The position numbers and the translations under genes are program-made. The notes below the pieces were generated by a model. That model did no database searches, was not told the DNA's origin, and worked only from the letters and a program-made list of their open reading frames with translations. A stretch of 64,000 bases of DNA from Massospora cicadina (taxonomy: Eukaryota; Entomophthoromycota; Entomophthoromycetes; Entomophthorales; Entomophthoraceae): positions 111,565 to 175,564 of the forward strand of contig JAKSZP010000142.1 of the NCBI GenBank assembly GCA_022478985.1, written 5' to 3'. Shown here piece by piece: positions 36,270-46,892 of the stretch (positions within the stretch are counted from its first letter, which is position 1; each line of letters opens with the position of its first letter).

Positions 36270-37340
36270 ATCTTCTGAACTGAGGTATTCCGCGCACATC
36301 ACGATCCCCCCATGGTTGGTCACCTTGGTACTAAAAAATGCATTGATTTGATCAAACGGACCTACAATTGAGCGGGTTTGACAAAAAATTTCTGGCCTGG
36401 ATTGCTGACTGCGTTACTTGTGCTCAGGCTAGGTCAGACCGCTCCAGTAGAAATGGTCTTTTGCACCCCTTAAAGCATGTGGAGGGCCCATGGACATCAG
36501 TATCTATGGACTTTATTGTCAAACACCCCAGCTCTAATGGGTTCACAGTGGTGATGGTGGTGGTAGATTGCTTCAGAAATTTCCCCTCTTTATACCTTGC
36601 ACTTCCACAATTAAGTAAGAAAAAATTGCCCACCTTTTCATAAGCCATGTGTTTTTGATGTTTGGTTTCCCCCAGGAGATCATCAGTGACCATGGCTCAC
36701 AGTTCACCGCACAGTTTTGGAGTGAACTCCTATTGATCCTAAAAATATCACCCTGTCACTCCACTGCGTAACATCCCCAGTCTGATGGGCAGACTGAGCA
36801 AGTTAACCGAGTCCTTGAACAGTACCGGCGTAGCTATGCTTCAGCCACGCAAGACACCTGGGCTGATGATCTTCCTCTTACTCAATTTGCTTATAATAAT
36901 GGGACTCACGCGTCCATGGGGTTTTCTCCCTACAAAGCAACGTTGGGTTATAATCCTTTGTTTTTGGTTGTACCTTGCTTGTGGCCCAAGGTTCAAGGTG
37001 CCGCGGACCACACTGAACATATCAGGTCAACTTAATTCTTAGTTGGTAACACTTCACCAAAGCTATAGATGACTACAAGTGGTTCACGGATCACAAGCAG
37101 CTCCTGGGTCATGATTTAACGGTGGGCTCCTATGTTATGCTCAATACCCATCATTTAATAACTCAAGCCCCTTCCCATAAGTTCTCTAGTAAGTGCTCAG
37201 GCCCCCATTTGGTGGAGGAGGTCTTGGGTAATGGTGCATTCTGGTTGAAGCTCCCTGCTCATTGGAAACAGCATCCTATCTTCCATGTTTCCCAGCTGTC
37301 TTCCTTCAAAAGTGTGATCCCCATGGAACCTGAACCAATC
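36270..37340 (+). pseudogene. A1 integrase
   Basis: HHDPPMVGHLG-KKCIDLIK near 36300-36355 is the zinc-finger histidine part. DCVTCAQARSDRSSRNGLL carries the two cysteines. The core has SMDFIVKHPSS with catalytic D (about 36506), VVVDCFRNFPSLYL, SDHGSQFTAQFW with the second D (about 36688) and Q-T-E-Q-V-N-R with the E (about 36795). These residues are present but in different frames. DDLPLTQFAYNNGTHASMGF follows. The C-terminal part GPHLVEEVLGNGAFWLKLP and KQHPIFHVSQLSSFK is open from 37122. Confidence 0.85.
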
Positions 37341-37655
37341 ATTGTCAAAAATATGGAAGAGGCTGAGGTAGAGAATATGCTATCATCCCAAAAATCCCGA
37401 CGGTCTGTACAATACCTCGTAGCCTGGAAAGGGTATCCAGCATATGAAAACAATTGGGTCAAGGCGAGCGATTGCACAAATTGTATGGAACTGGTTGAAG
37501 CGTTCCATATATCCTACCCCAAAGCTCCCCACCCTCCCCCCCCCAAAAAAAGTCGCGACAATTATGGCGATCAAGTTACCCAAGGCGCATATCTTTGTGG
37601 CACTTGTGCAGTTTCCCAGTGGTGGGGACCTTCCTTTGGAAAAAGGAAAGGGTAA
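37341..37655 (+). pseudogene. A1 chromodomain and polyprotein end
   Basis: AEVENMLSSQKSRRSVQYLV then AWKGYPAYENNWVKASDCTN and CMELVEAFHISYP. This is a canonical chromodomain: V-E-x-[IM]-L, Y-L-V-x-W-K-G-[YF], then a conserved N-x-W and the C-terminal helix. The frame runs to 37655, across the polypurine tract, so the coding end overlaps that signal and abuts the 3' LTR. Confidence 0.85.
37637..37655 (+). promoter_or_regulatory. A1 polypurine tract
   Basis: GGAAAAAGGAAAGGGTAA-type purine run directly before the 3' LTR. The A2 copy has the equivalent tract at 53435-53458 on the minus strand. Confidence 0.75.
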
Positions 37656-39085
37656 TGTAAGTCCTGGGGGGCATCCTCTGGGCTTTGATCGGGCCATTTT
37701 ACCATTCCCAAGCAAGAAGGTACTGAAGAGTATAACTGTACCCCTCGTTACTCAGGGAAGCTCGCTCATGTGGTAGACGAGCACTGGGTAACAGCTCTTC
37801 CGCTTTGGATCCCAACCCCAGTACCCACACTCACCTTGGCAGAACTGCTACAGGGAATCAGTGAAATCTGCGCTAAGATTGGTGAAATGATATTGATCAG
37901 AACTAATTTGAGCGGCAAACAGCGTAATTTTTGGACTTCAATTGGTTCTAAAGGGAAGAAGACCAATCTATTGGCCAGAATGGCTGACAGTTTTGATTCA
38001 GCTAACATGACAAAAGAAATCACTCCCCTCCCAAAATTGTCAGGGATCATCCCTGATAGGCAGGTAACAGCATTGGACACCATCAACGAGGGTTCAAAGC
38101 TCCCTGTTGGCAAATTGGGTGTTGCGCCTGATGCAACGCCACTGACTGAATGAACAGCCCAGCAACCAAGCATGGGCGGGTTGGGTGTCCCAATCCTGTT
38201 TCCAACTAAATGGGCCCGCGCCTACATGGGGTGTCCTTGAGGGATTCCTGCTGCTTGTCAGGCCAAATGCCATCATGCCAACCATTGGAAACATAGCTGA
38301 GCCTCAGTTCAGACGTTTAATGTTGAACTGACAGCAACTCAGCCCACCACCAAATTCTTTGGTGTCAGTTCCCGATAAACTAATCCACTCCATTCCTGAA
38401 TAATTTACCAGATAGGTCAAAATTGAGGGTCCTGATCCCAGCTTGTCACTGCACCAATTGACCACTATTTAATCAGTTGCATTGCACTGAAAAAAATTGC
38501 TGGTCAATTTTCTTTCTTTTCCTTTGTAATAACATTTTTCTAAGAAACCAATCAATTTTAATCTGTTGTTTTTCTTCTGGCTGCGTCCCTGATTGCTTTT
38601 CCCTGGTGGCCCATCGGTCTGTACACCGAATGGGCTCTACCAGTACTCATGGTCACTATGGCCCCCACCGTCATCAATTGGATTCAGTGATTCAGATACT
38701 TCTGGCACTTTAACCCTGCTATCATGAACTTCCAACAACAGTACACTGGGATCTTGTGGCCTTACGTCCACCATCTACAAGCAAGGATCCACCTCCATGT
38801 CTCCCCAGTCAAAACAACCCCATATACTGGTGAACTTATTGTAACTATCTTGGTGATTCTGCCCCCTGAAGTAAGACCTCCAGGATCTGGGGTGGGCTTG
38901 ATTTGGTTTGTCCTTAGGATCATACTCACTGTTGTTCTACAACAATGAATCATTGTTTTGCAATGCCTGGCTCCATACAACATCATTTGGTTGGCAATGC
39001 CTCTGGCATTCTGGCTTGCTTTTTGGGTACTTACATCATCCTGACTGGCAGGCTGGTCTAAACTTCTTCTGCCGTTTCCATGACA
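37656..39085 (+). repeat. 3' LTR of A1
   Basis: 1430 bases, TGTAAGTCC to TGACA, high but clearly imperfect identity to 31753-33182. The D-arm-like motif GCTCATGTGGTAGACGAGC at 37764-37782 is here a perfect 4-bp stem (GCTC/GAGC). The hydrophobic frame at its end has one frameshift relative to the 5' copy. Confidence 0.9.
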
Positions 39086-40164
39086 AAGGTCAACATATGC
39101 TACTGTGCGGGACTCAAACTTTAAGCTACTATAATGGTCCCATAAGTCTCAAACTAAGGTTCAAACTTACATCAATAATTTAGGTTTCAAGTTTGGAGTA
39201 ACAACTGAATTACTCCAAATTCAGCTAATAATCATTTTAATATGATTCAAAAATATTTCACAAAATGTCATGGTTGGATGACTTAATAGTGGGAACTGAT
39301 GCTAAAGATAAGGCTGGGCGACAGGAGGCCCAGAAGGTGAAACTTCAGGCTCTTCCTGACCTGAAACACACCTTAGATCAACGCTGGGTGCAAGCCAAGC
39401 ATGCCCAGGTTGATACTAATGGGGTGCAAAACGCCTAGCCTCTTATCTCGGCCCAGGCACTAAAATGAACGATTTACATTACAAACAAAGATGGTTCGAT
39501 TTGTTTAATTGGAGAGCAAGGGTTCAATCCTTTTCAAGTTATGAAATTTTGAGTTCAGGTAAAATACAGCTTCAATAGATTACTCAAGTGAAGGCACTTT
39601 TGGTGTATTTTACTAAAATGGATGGAAGCATCTGTTTATTGGAGCGTCAAGGCTTGGGCGCACTTCCGCAGAACCTGAATTTCCCCAGCCCACTTTAAAA
39701 TATGTTTTTGCGACCAACATTCCTTGTTGGTCAACTTTCTTAAATAAATTTACCCATTATTTTACGTTTTTTTACCAATGGTTCCTTAACGAATTTGGTG
39801 GCGAATCTCTTTGGGGAGGTTTCCAACTATGTGGGCCACTACCTCTTATCTCAATTTACCCTAATCCCAGGTGCTCCCTTAGGCCGCCCAGGTCCCCTCC
39901 AGATCGAGGCACCCAAGTCTACTGGCACCAAGTTACACTTGATTATGGACTCCCCTCTGGGGTCCACTCAAGCTGTGATGTTTCTTACCTACCTGGTACT
40001 ATATGTTGCGCTTTACACGCTTGCCTGGGGTACCTTTGGCATAGGCTCCGTTTGAGGTGCCTTCTTTCCCATTCTCCTAACAGCTAGTTCCCTAGCAATG
40101 TGGGTTTGCATCCCACATCACCTTGCTGGGAATGAGAGAGTTACAGACACTCTCTTGACACCTA

Positions 40165-40230
40165 AGGGAGGATACCCCAGTGGTAGAGTATGGACCCTCT
40201 ACCACTGCCTCCCGAGTTTGACCCCAGTAA
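40165..40230 (+). other. tRNA-like segment (A-box and B-box)
   Basis: CCCCAGTGGTAGAGTATGG at 40175-40193 has the D-arm shape (C-C-C-C, A-G-T-G-G-T-A-G-A-G). AGTTTGACCCC at 40215-40225 matches the B-box with two changes. The spacing of 40 bases is close to that of a tRNA gene. There is no convincing acceptor stem. Likely a SINE head or LTR module. Confidence 0.45.
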
Positions 40231-40893
40231 TGGACTTTGGGTAGGGGACAATTTTGACTGTGTTGGTTTTGCGCAAAAATGCCCCAAACTGAGATAGCGA
40301 GTAGCAAAGGCGGTCCATGGAGTTCCTGGCCTATCATACGCCGCGCATGGAGGTTTTCCAGGTTTTATCCTCCTTTCCCATTTTCCTCACTTCCCTAATT
40401 GGTGCGGTATCATCCCAGGTTGGCCCACCTCAAATAAAATTTAAATTTTAAAAAAACTTCACCTAATTCCATGGCCGCATTCACACAGCTCCATCACCTG
40501 TGACCCAAAGCTCCTAAAATCTTTATCAGCTGTTCATTCTGGAAGCTATTAAGTTTGACCTCTAAACCTAGACCATTGGAAGAGCTCCTACCTAAGGGTA
40601 ATACTAAACTAACTTATGCTATGAAATATAACCAGGAGATTAAGAAACTCAGCTGACCTTCCAGGTGGGACGAAATGAGGAACAGACCATGTGGTAAACA
40701 AGAGTGACTGATGAATCACTATTTGCCATTCCCAATGAATCATGCTTCCCCTTATACTTTCAACTTCACTATAAATAGTACTATCTTATTTTTGGTAATG
40801 TACTTTTTTAGCAAAAAAAGGTTATATTAATTATTTACTATCTAGCTTGAGTTTTTTTTAATGAACAGTATCATCCATCTCTGCGATATATGA

Positions 40894-40943
40894 AGACCCT
40901 GTACTCTTGGACCATCTAGTACTAAAAAAAGACTCTGTACTCT
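40894..40943 (+). mobile_element. 22-bp A-tailed micro-insert with 14-bp target duplication
   Basis: AGACCCTGTACTCT (40894-40907) and AGACTCTGTACTCT (40930-40943) differ at one base and flank TGGACCATCTAGTACTAAAA plus two further A. The core equals that of the insert at 29848-29880, in the opposite orientation. Confidence 0.7.
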
Positions 40944-41046
40944 CTTTGACTATAGCCTCCTGAAGTCAGCCACTATGTTGTTCTCCCCAATGTTAGCACC
41001 TGTGAGCGCAACTGTAGGAGTTGCAACAGTCAACTACTCTAAAAAA

Positions 41047-41460
41047 ATTCTCATTTAGAGGGTTTCAAAAATACCCCTTGTGGAGGGCAGCCATCGCTGC
41101 TTCAAGGTCCTTAGCATGCTGCTCAGGGTTAGGCGAAATTATCATAATGTCATATATATCCAGAGGCTGAGAACATGAGATTACCAAGGACCTCATCACT
41201 GAGATGATGAAAAGGTTGCTAGTGCGTTTTTTAACACAAAATGATCACTCCGTTTTGGAAAGTCAATCACTTGGTGCAGATTGCTGTGAGCCACATTTTC
41301 CCTTCTTTTGCCCTCATTTTGGTAAAATAATTGACCAAAACAAGCTTGAAGCATCCTAAGCCTTTGTAATAGCTTGAGATATGGACTGAACAGTGGCAAG
41401 GGATTGGGGTCTAGGACTTTACATTGTTCACTTGCTCATATTCAACACAGTGTCACAAGT
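41047..41460 (-). pseudogene. C reverse transcriptase
   Basis: Minus-strand pieces: SISQAITKA (fits S-Q-A-I-T-K-S of A2), KMWLTAICTK (fits E-W-L-T-A-I-R-T-K), VLGNLMFSASGYI just before the polymerase box, which has become Y-I-stop, then AAMAALHKGYF and NPLNENFF in place of L-F-V-K-L-S-K-C-E-F. Order and spacing equal A1 and A2 RT. The break after NENFF is the edge of the insertion. Confidence 0.7.
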
Positions 41461-42446
41461 AAGCGTCCACCCTTATGCAAAAATGGCGTGGGAATCAATG
41501 GGGGATTGATTGTTTTAATATACAGCCCTATTGAAATACATCATCTAGCCATGTCTTTAAGGATTTATCAGATCCTCAATGTAAAATATATGGGAATTTT
41601 ATCTTGACTAGTTGCAAAGTCAATTGTAAAGAAATGTCATATTATGAGTGGGATGGGAGTCTATAAACTAAGCTAATGCTAAAGACAACCTTATAAGGAT
41701 AAAAGAAGGAATTTAAGTTTGGTGGTAAGTTCATGGTGGGAGGTGAAATTAAACAGAGAAGAAACAGGTAGAGTTTTATCATCTAATAGTAATTTCCCAC
41801 TGAGACTACTACCGGTAAAGGAAAGGATATTGAATCTATAATTGATGTTTGAAGACTAGAATGCCACCAGCTCACACTGGTATTTATTGGTATAGTAATC
41901 AGGCTCTTCAGAGAAGCAGTCTCAGAAGCAATAAATTTATGAACAGAAAAACTTAATGGATGCTGTATAGTGTGATATTTCATGATTTCAGAGGATGTGC
42001 CTTGTATTGGAGGAGTCAATTTATGTCCAGATCTAAGGCTCATGCAATTTTGAGGTCCGTGAATTTTCTGGCTGCCACTGTGTCCAAAAGAGCCTGCAGA
42101 ATTACCTCATCGTCCCCAGTATGAAAGTTAGTGGAAAATGTAAATTATACCGGATCTTCATTAAGGATGCTGAAAGCGAGAGATCAGCAGGAGTGGGAGA
42201 AGGATCTAGGATGAGGAGTGTCTACTAGTAACTAGTGGGCTGTGCTGCTTGACTTCCAAGAGAGCAATGCTACTTCTATCTGATCAGATGACAAGTAGGA
42301 ATCCGGACTAAAATCAGATTCTTTTCATAAGAGAAAAGGAAATAGGATATAAAAATGGGTGGTGATATGGTAATTAAGGAGGCGATTGTCTCACTAAATT
42401 TAGAGAGGAAGGCGGATAGAGCTAAAGTATGCGGCCAATTTATTAT
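41461..42446 (-). pseudogene. C protease and short leader
   Basis: ALLDTVAARKFTDLKIA has DTV at 42076-42084 where A2 has DTG. ITIPINTSVSWWHSSLQTSI (near 41870) aligns with A1 VFPVILGVGWWRQQHVKI. Only about 0.36 kb separates the active site from the LTR end, too short for a full gag. Immediately inside the LTR the minus frame YDNNKLAAYFSSI continues out of the LTR through the primer site. Confidence 0.65.
42435..42446 (-). promoter_or_regulatory. C primer site (self-priming type)
   Basis: ATAATAAATTGG directly abuts the 5' LTR end. The minus strand of the LTR contains CCAAATTATTAT at 43076-43065, 33 bases after a TATAAA starting at 43109, and 11 of 12 positions pair. It does not resemble a tRNA-type site starting TGG. 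Confidence 0.5.
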
Positions 42447-43771
42447 TGTCATAGTTGATGATTGAAAATGACTGGGCTTCTAATATTAGTGGGTTAGTAC
42501 CCAATGAAGAACTCAGAAATGCCAGAAGCTCAGCCATCCTTGTGACTCTTGTGTGGGAGGTTCTAGTGGTTACATGAAAGTGATTTTTAAGCGTATATCA
42601 AAGGTCTTTATACTTAACTAAATTGCGTAGATGGGGGCAACTGCAAGCCTTTTGGGGGCAACCCCAAGGGTTTAAGAAGGCAGGAAGTATGACAACTACT
42701 CCAAGTTCCACGGTTGTTGGTATTTGGAATTAAATTTTATTGGGTTGTAGGGGAACACACATTGGATGATTTCACTAAAATGGTAATGTATTGTAAGGGC
42801 AAGTTGAAATTGCAGATATGCGTGGCATATGTGTTGGTTTGGAAATGATTCTTGGAATGTACGCTTTTACAAGTGCAATCACAGCGTGGATAGTCACTGG
42901 AATGATAAATCAGAACACCCACTCCTTTATTATTAAGAAACATTTCATACATGGCGGCATGATTCTCCAGATTTAATTAAAAGCCTAGTTCTATTGTGTG
43001 GCGAGAGGATTCCACAGACAGTAAACTAAATAGAAAAAAGTTTTGAAAAGGGAATCTAAGTTAGATAATAATTTGGAAACATACCCTAAGGAGGGACGTT
43101 GCCTTTATAAAAGGGGGCGGAAGAATTGGAGGGGAGCTTAAAGCACTTTCCTGGGCCTATGCCCCTGCGCATATCTTGATTAAATGAGCTGAAGAGGGCT
43201 ATGAGTTAATAAAATCATTAAAAAAGTTTCAAATTAGATTATGAGCTTTTATTAAAGGGTAGGTAGTCAATTTAGATTAAAATTTCTGGTTTTACGCAGA
43301 TTTGATCTAACTTTGATTGGTGCAGCAGCTCTGAAAAGATCCATCTTTATTAAGCAATCAATGAAATAAACTTAGTGAAATTTATGATTCTGGGGGGTCA
43401 ATTTAAAAACTATCATATTATAAATTATCAATCTGACTTATTTTTATTAAAGATGCTTGGGACGGATTTGAGCATTTTTTTCTATATTTGAAGTACTTGA
43501 CTAGGAGTGGGATGAGTCCTAGGGTACTTCCAGAGGCCCCTAGACTGAACCACCTCCCTTAAAACTTCTTCTTTCATTCTAGCAAGGTAGAAGAAGAAAG
43601 GGGGAAGAGAGGCAAAATTCAAAAGGGTAAGGCTTTAATTCACCGAGCATCTACCACATAAGCTAAGTCATTTAACTTGGAAATTTGAGCCACTGAATAC
43701 TTGGGTCACTCTTAAGCCTAAAGGGGTAATGCTCATTATCTAAGAGGAGTTACTGGGCATCTAGACTTACA
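42447..43771 (-). repeat. 5' LTR of C
   Basis: 1325 bases. On the minus strand it starts TGTAAGTCTAG and ends ATGACA. CTTTTATAAAGGC near 43105 is the TATA box. A D-arm-like TAGCTTATGTGGTAGATGCTC is at 43645-43665. Identical target duplication CTGGT on its outer side. Confidence 0.85.
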
Positions 43772-43776
43772 CTGGT

Positions 43777-44075
43777 GAGTACTTTACATTTCACGATTGT
43801 TGATGCATACCCCATATATTCAACCATACCTTAAGAGTCAGATGGGTTGTGTAGAAGGGGTAACATAGAATGGTTTAATCAAATTCATATTTTATGGTCT
43901 CCACATGTTAAGTAAAGCAGTTAATAGTCATATTTTGGCTGCACAGGTAGGTTTCACCTAAATATAGAGTAAACTCTATGAGGAAAGTTAACTTACAAGT
44001 AGCTCAGACCTAGTTATTGATACAAGCAGTAATATAAAAATTAACAGTGGAAGCACACCATCTTTTCAGAGTATT
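43777..44075. other. no gene
   Basis: Short AT-rich spacer between C and B2 with nothing recognisable. Confidence 0.5.
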
Positions 44076-44587
44076 TTTCAGAAAATTGATATGACTGGAT
44101 AATTAGCCTAAAATATTGATTTCAGATTAATTGTTATCTGCCAAATCAGGTTTAGAGCATTTTATAGTTTACTATGATGAAAGATGAGTTGACTTTAAGC
44201 GATTTGAATCCAGCTGAAATATGGGAATTCTTCCAAAAACTCCAATGAAGAACGAGTATGATGGAAGTTGGAGAAGCTGAGTAGCTGATAAGATGGGCCA
44301 GAGAGTGGCCCCAAAATATGAGCACGAGATGAGAACAAAGGGAGAAGAGGGATTTTTAGCTGGTAGTTACAGAGTGATTCTGTAGCTAAAGATATTGGAG
44401 GATTGAACGGTGTAAGTATTCTGCTGAGTAATAAAAGTATATGGTTCCCTGAGCTCCTAGTCTATATTTATTAAGTTTATAAGTAATACTTGAGGGACGG
44501 CAATTATCATATCGCTCTCCCATTGTATCAGTGTGTGTTAACTCCTGTTGAACTTTTGGTATATCGTTCTGTTACGTCAAATTTACA
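44076..44587 (+). repeat. 5' LTR of B2
   Basis: Start mutated (TTTCAGAAAATTG; B1 has TGTCAGAAA), end TTTACA. Shares GAGTATGATGGAAGTTGGAG, AAAGATATTGGAG and TATCAGTG-GTGTTAACTCCT with the right half of the 3' LTR. TTTATAAGT near 44475 is the TATA candidate. Confidence 0.8.
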
Positions 44588-44591
44588 ATAG

Positions 44592-44610
44592 TGGTGCTAA
44601 CTACAGGGGG
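44592..44610 (+). promoter_or_regulatory. B2 primer binding site (tRNA type)
   Basis: TGGTGCTAACTACAGGGGG starts four bases after the LTR. It begins TGG, as a site complementary to a tRNA CCA end should, in contrast to the A and C elements. B1 has the decayed TAGTGCTCACTACATGGG at the same place. Confidence 0.5.
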
Positions 44611-44649
44611 TCACTGATTCAATATCTAAGCCTGTTCGCCTACCTGTAA

Positions 44650-45950
44650 CAATGGCAGGTATATCTAAAGAAGATAATAAACCGCCTTTTTCTATTGAGT
44701 TGGTAAATTACCCTGAGCTTAAGCTTGTCCTGGATACTGAGTGCTGAACCAAAAATAAGCTAAGTTGTAAGCAAAAGGTCTTGGTGGATTTGATTTCAGC
44801 ATTTTCTGGAAACTCCATAACCTTGACCGGCAGAACAAGTTATTAGCTGACCTTCTCAGTAGCATGGTCAATTAACTGCAGTGCATCACGCAGTAATTAG
44901 ATGAGTGACATCTCTACTGTAGCGTTAAATAAAGAACTGGTGACCAACAATAAGCTAACCGCAAGAATTGGAGTGCCATGATACAGGAATGGCCAAGGGT
45001 GAGTCTGAGGAGATCTTCGCTAGTTGAGCAGGCCGTAGAAGTCCATATCTGCTGAGTATTAGCTCAGGAAGTTATTCCATCTCGTTGGACAAGGGTCCTC
45101 GTGTTTCCATGATGCTGCCAACTGAGAAAGCCCAGACCACACCCATACCAGCAGATAAGCCAAGTCTGCTTCCCCTTCTGAGTCCTTTTCTTGCCAAGGA
45201 CCAAGTTATGCTCCACGGGAGGTGTGCACTGATAAGTTGTACCCATTTAAGCAGGAGGGAAACATGCACAGGTTCCTCAATGGTTCAAGTTCACTGTGGA
45301 GGGTGCTTCAGACTGATGTAAAGCCAAGTTGCTGATCTCCACCCTGGATGTCAAAAGCGCCAACCAGGTCACCTGTTACCAGGTGGATAGCCTCAAAACC
45401 TACAAGAAGGCCATGGATATGGTGCTCAACTTGTTCAGTGGGGTAGAAAAGGTGGTAAAATGTAAATCGTGATTCCTGAACATTAGATTTCATCTAAATG
45501 AGACCTTGGCGGAGTTTTCAGATCAGTTTACTGCTGAAGCACATGTCTTAGTCAAGGCAGGAATGTTGGATGAGACTGATGTCAGAATTTCCATGACTGC
45601 TATGGTTAAATCACATTGTGATATTTTAAATGCGATGGCTCCAGTACTGCAAAGGGATAATTTCTTGCTTAAAATCATTAATTACCTGCACTGACTATCC
45701 ATTACATTCAGTCCGCCTAATTCAGAGGGGAAACCTTCCGTGACTGCTGTTGGGTCTCTTCCCTTGAGTGGCTCCCTATGATTGACCTATAATCTGCTGG
45801 TTAATCCTTGTCCGTTGTACACCCCTTGACCTGAGCCATTTCAGATTACTCAGAGACAGGATGCCTCCAGAGTAATGTGTTATGAATGTTGTCTTCTTGT
45901 CATATTGCCTTGAATTGCCACACTAACCAGCATGTGCACGTCGTACAGTA
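44650..45950 (+). pseudogene. B2 gag remnant
   Basis: 45506-45694 is open for 62 codons: AEFSDQFTAEAHVLVKAGML followed by DETDVRISMTAMVKSHCDIL and APVLQRD. This looks like the helical end of a capsid domain (a load-size L-Q-R-G-like segment). Upstream, frames around 45085-45320 carry short Pro/Ser-rich pieces. Near 45890 codons for C-x-x-C and, shifted, L-N-C-H lie where B1 has its zinc knuckle. Confidence 0.6.
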
Positions 45951-46013
45951 AATCCAGTTTTCCCTGGGAAAATATCAAGCTGAGTAAAGATAAGACTCTC
46001 TACTTCCCCTCGT

Positions 46014-46892
46014 TTGATGTCAATTGTTCCATTCAAATGCAATGAGACGCTTTCCACTGTACCTTATTATCCCAAAGATGAGTTGCTCTATCAACAACCT
46101 GTGAACTTCTTACATGTGCTGAACCATTTGCAATTCAAACAAGCTGTGGTGGAGGAAAACCATAAAGGGATACCTAATCCTTATGCCTGTCAGATCCTGA
46201 AGCACGCTTTGTTGAAAATCTCGACCCTCCTCTGACATGACCTCATTGAAGGGGGTGAATGTCGCCATCCTGGTGGAAGCTATTATCAAGGAATACCCAA
46301 AAGTAGGAGTGGGTATTATTCAATTCATTGAGATAAACGATTCCCTGAATATTCACATGCGAAATAACCAAGGTTCTTCTTTTTCAGAGTGCACATATTG
46401 TGATATCTTTGTTGCAAAAACCAAATTTGCGCCATTATAGAGATGGGCGCCCCAGTTTTCATTTTATCAACCAAATTGGTAACCAAGTTAGCACTGAAAC
46501 ATGACATGTAGCATCAGATGGTGTACAGCACCGCTGGGGCAGAATGCACCATTTCAGAAGGAGTTTATAGTGTTCTACCCATGAGAGTGGGGTCAATCAA
46601 TGTCTCTGCACCAGTGATTGTGTTGCTTAGTACATATATGACCTGCTGATATAAGTAGCTTTCCTGCGCCACTTTGGTGCTGTAGTGAATATGGCAGAAG
46701 AAACATTTGAGATCCTGGGTCAAACAATTATGGTTTACTTTACTTTGAGCGGCGTGCTAAAGGAGTCCATCTGCATGGGGCAAGTTGATCTCATGTTTGG
46801 TGATAGAGTAATCCCTGTATGCTATCAGCGCTTGAAGAATAAGACGATGGTCCTTCCTCATCAAATATATGTTTATCAGGGTGCTAAATTCT
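46014..46892 (+). pseudogene. B2 protease and dUTPase N-terminal lead
   Basis: IIEMGAPVFILSTKLVTKLA near 46436-46500 is the retropepsin active-site strand with EMG replacing DTG. 46685-46894 is open for 69 codons (EETFEILGQTIMVYFTLSGV, VIPVCYQRLKNKTMVLPHQI) and ends YVYQGAKF, a linker that continues beyond the insertion at 46893. Confidence 0.6.

Larger units (their letters stand above)
31748..39090 (+). mobile_element. chromovirus A1 (Ty3/gypsy, Tf1/Sushi-like), inside C
   Basis: LTRs 31753-33182 and 37656-39085 are both exactly 1430 bases. Flanking 5-mers TAGGT (31748-31752) and AAGGT (39086-39090) differ by one base. Contents in order: an open reading region in the gag position, protease, RT, RNase H, integrase and chromodomain, then a polypurine tract. 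It is the best preserved element here, yet each domain still has stops or shifts. It entered 26 bases into a segment beginning TGTAAGCC at 31727, which is itself foreign to C. Confidence 0.9.
39091..41046. mobile_element. unresolved 2-kb insertion between A1 and C pol
   Basis: C reverse transcriptase stops at about 41047 and does not resume until 31726 on the other side of A1. A1's own ends are at 31753 and 39085, so these bases plus 31727-31752 are foreign to both. The left edge starts TGTAAGCC, like A/C LTRs. The right edge is CTACTCTAAAAAAA, like the A-tailed inserts. Contents: a plus open frame of 86 codons (39795-40055), a tRNA-like segment (40165-40230), an AATAAA at 39743, and a micro-insert. 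Whether this is an LTR, a retroposon or two things is open. Confidence 0.45.
28031..43776 (-). mobile_element. chromovirus C (Ty3/gypsy, minus strand) with nested insertions
   Basis: LTRs at 42447-43771 (5') and 28036-29365 (3') are flanked by an identical CTGGT at 28031-28035 and 43772-43776. This proves that both ends belong to one insertion although they lie 13 kb apart. Inside, on the minus strand, run protease (about 42050), RT (41047-41450), the RT/RNase H junction (31325-31715), integrase (29929-30640) and chromodomain (29480-29800). Chromovirus A1 and a 2-kb unresolved block interrupt the RT at the K-C-E-F region. The leader before the protease is only about 0.37 kb, so no full gag is present. 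All domains are decayed. Confidence 0.9.

Noticed and set aside
37444..37776. 110-codon plus frame overlapping the A1 chromodomain, and its antisense partner
   Set aside because: Shadow frames of the chromodomain and LTR start, which are in a different phase.
39795..40055. 86-codon plus-strand open frame
   Set aside because: No motif, and it lies in the unresolved insertion. Not enough to call a gene.
43104..43118. Plus-strand TATA box TTTATAAAAGGGGG in the C LTR
   Set aside because: Nearly palindromic. The element is on the minus strand and the minus reading places the self-primer at the right distance.
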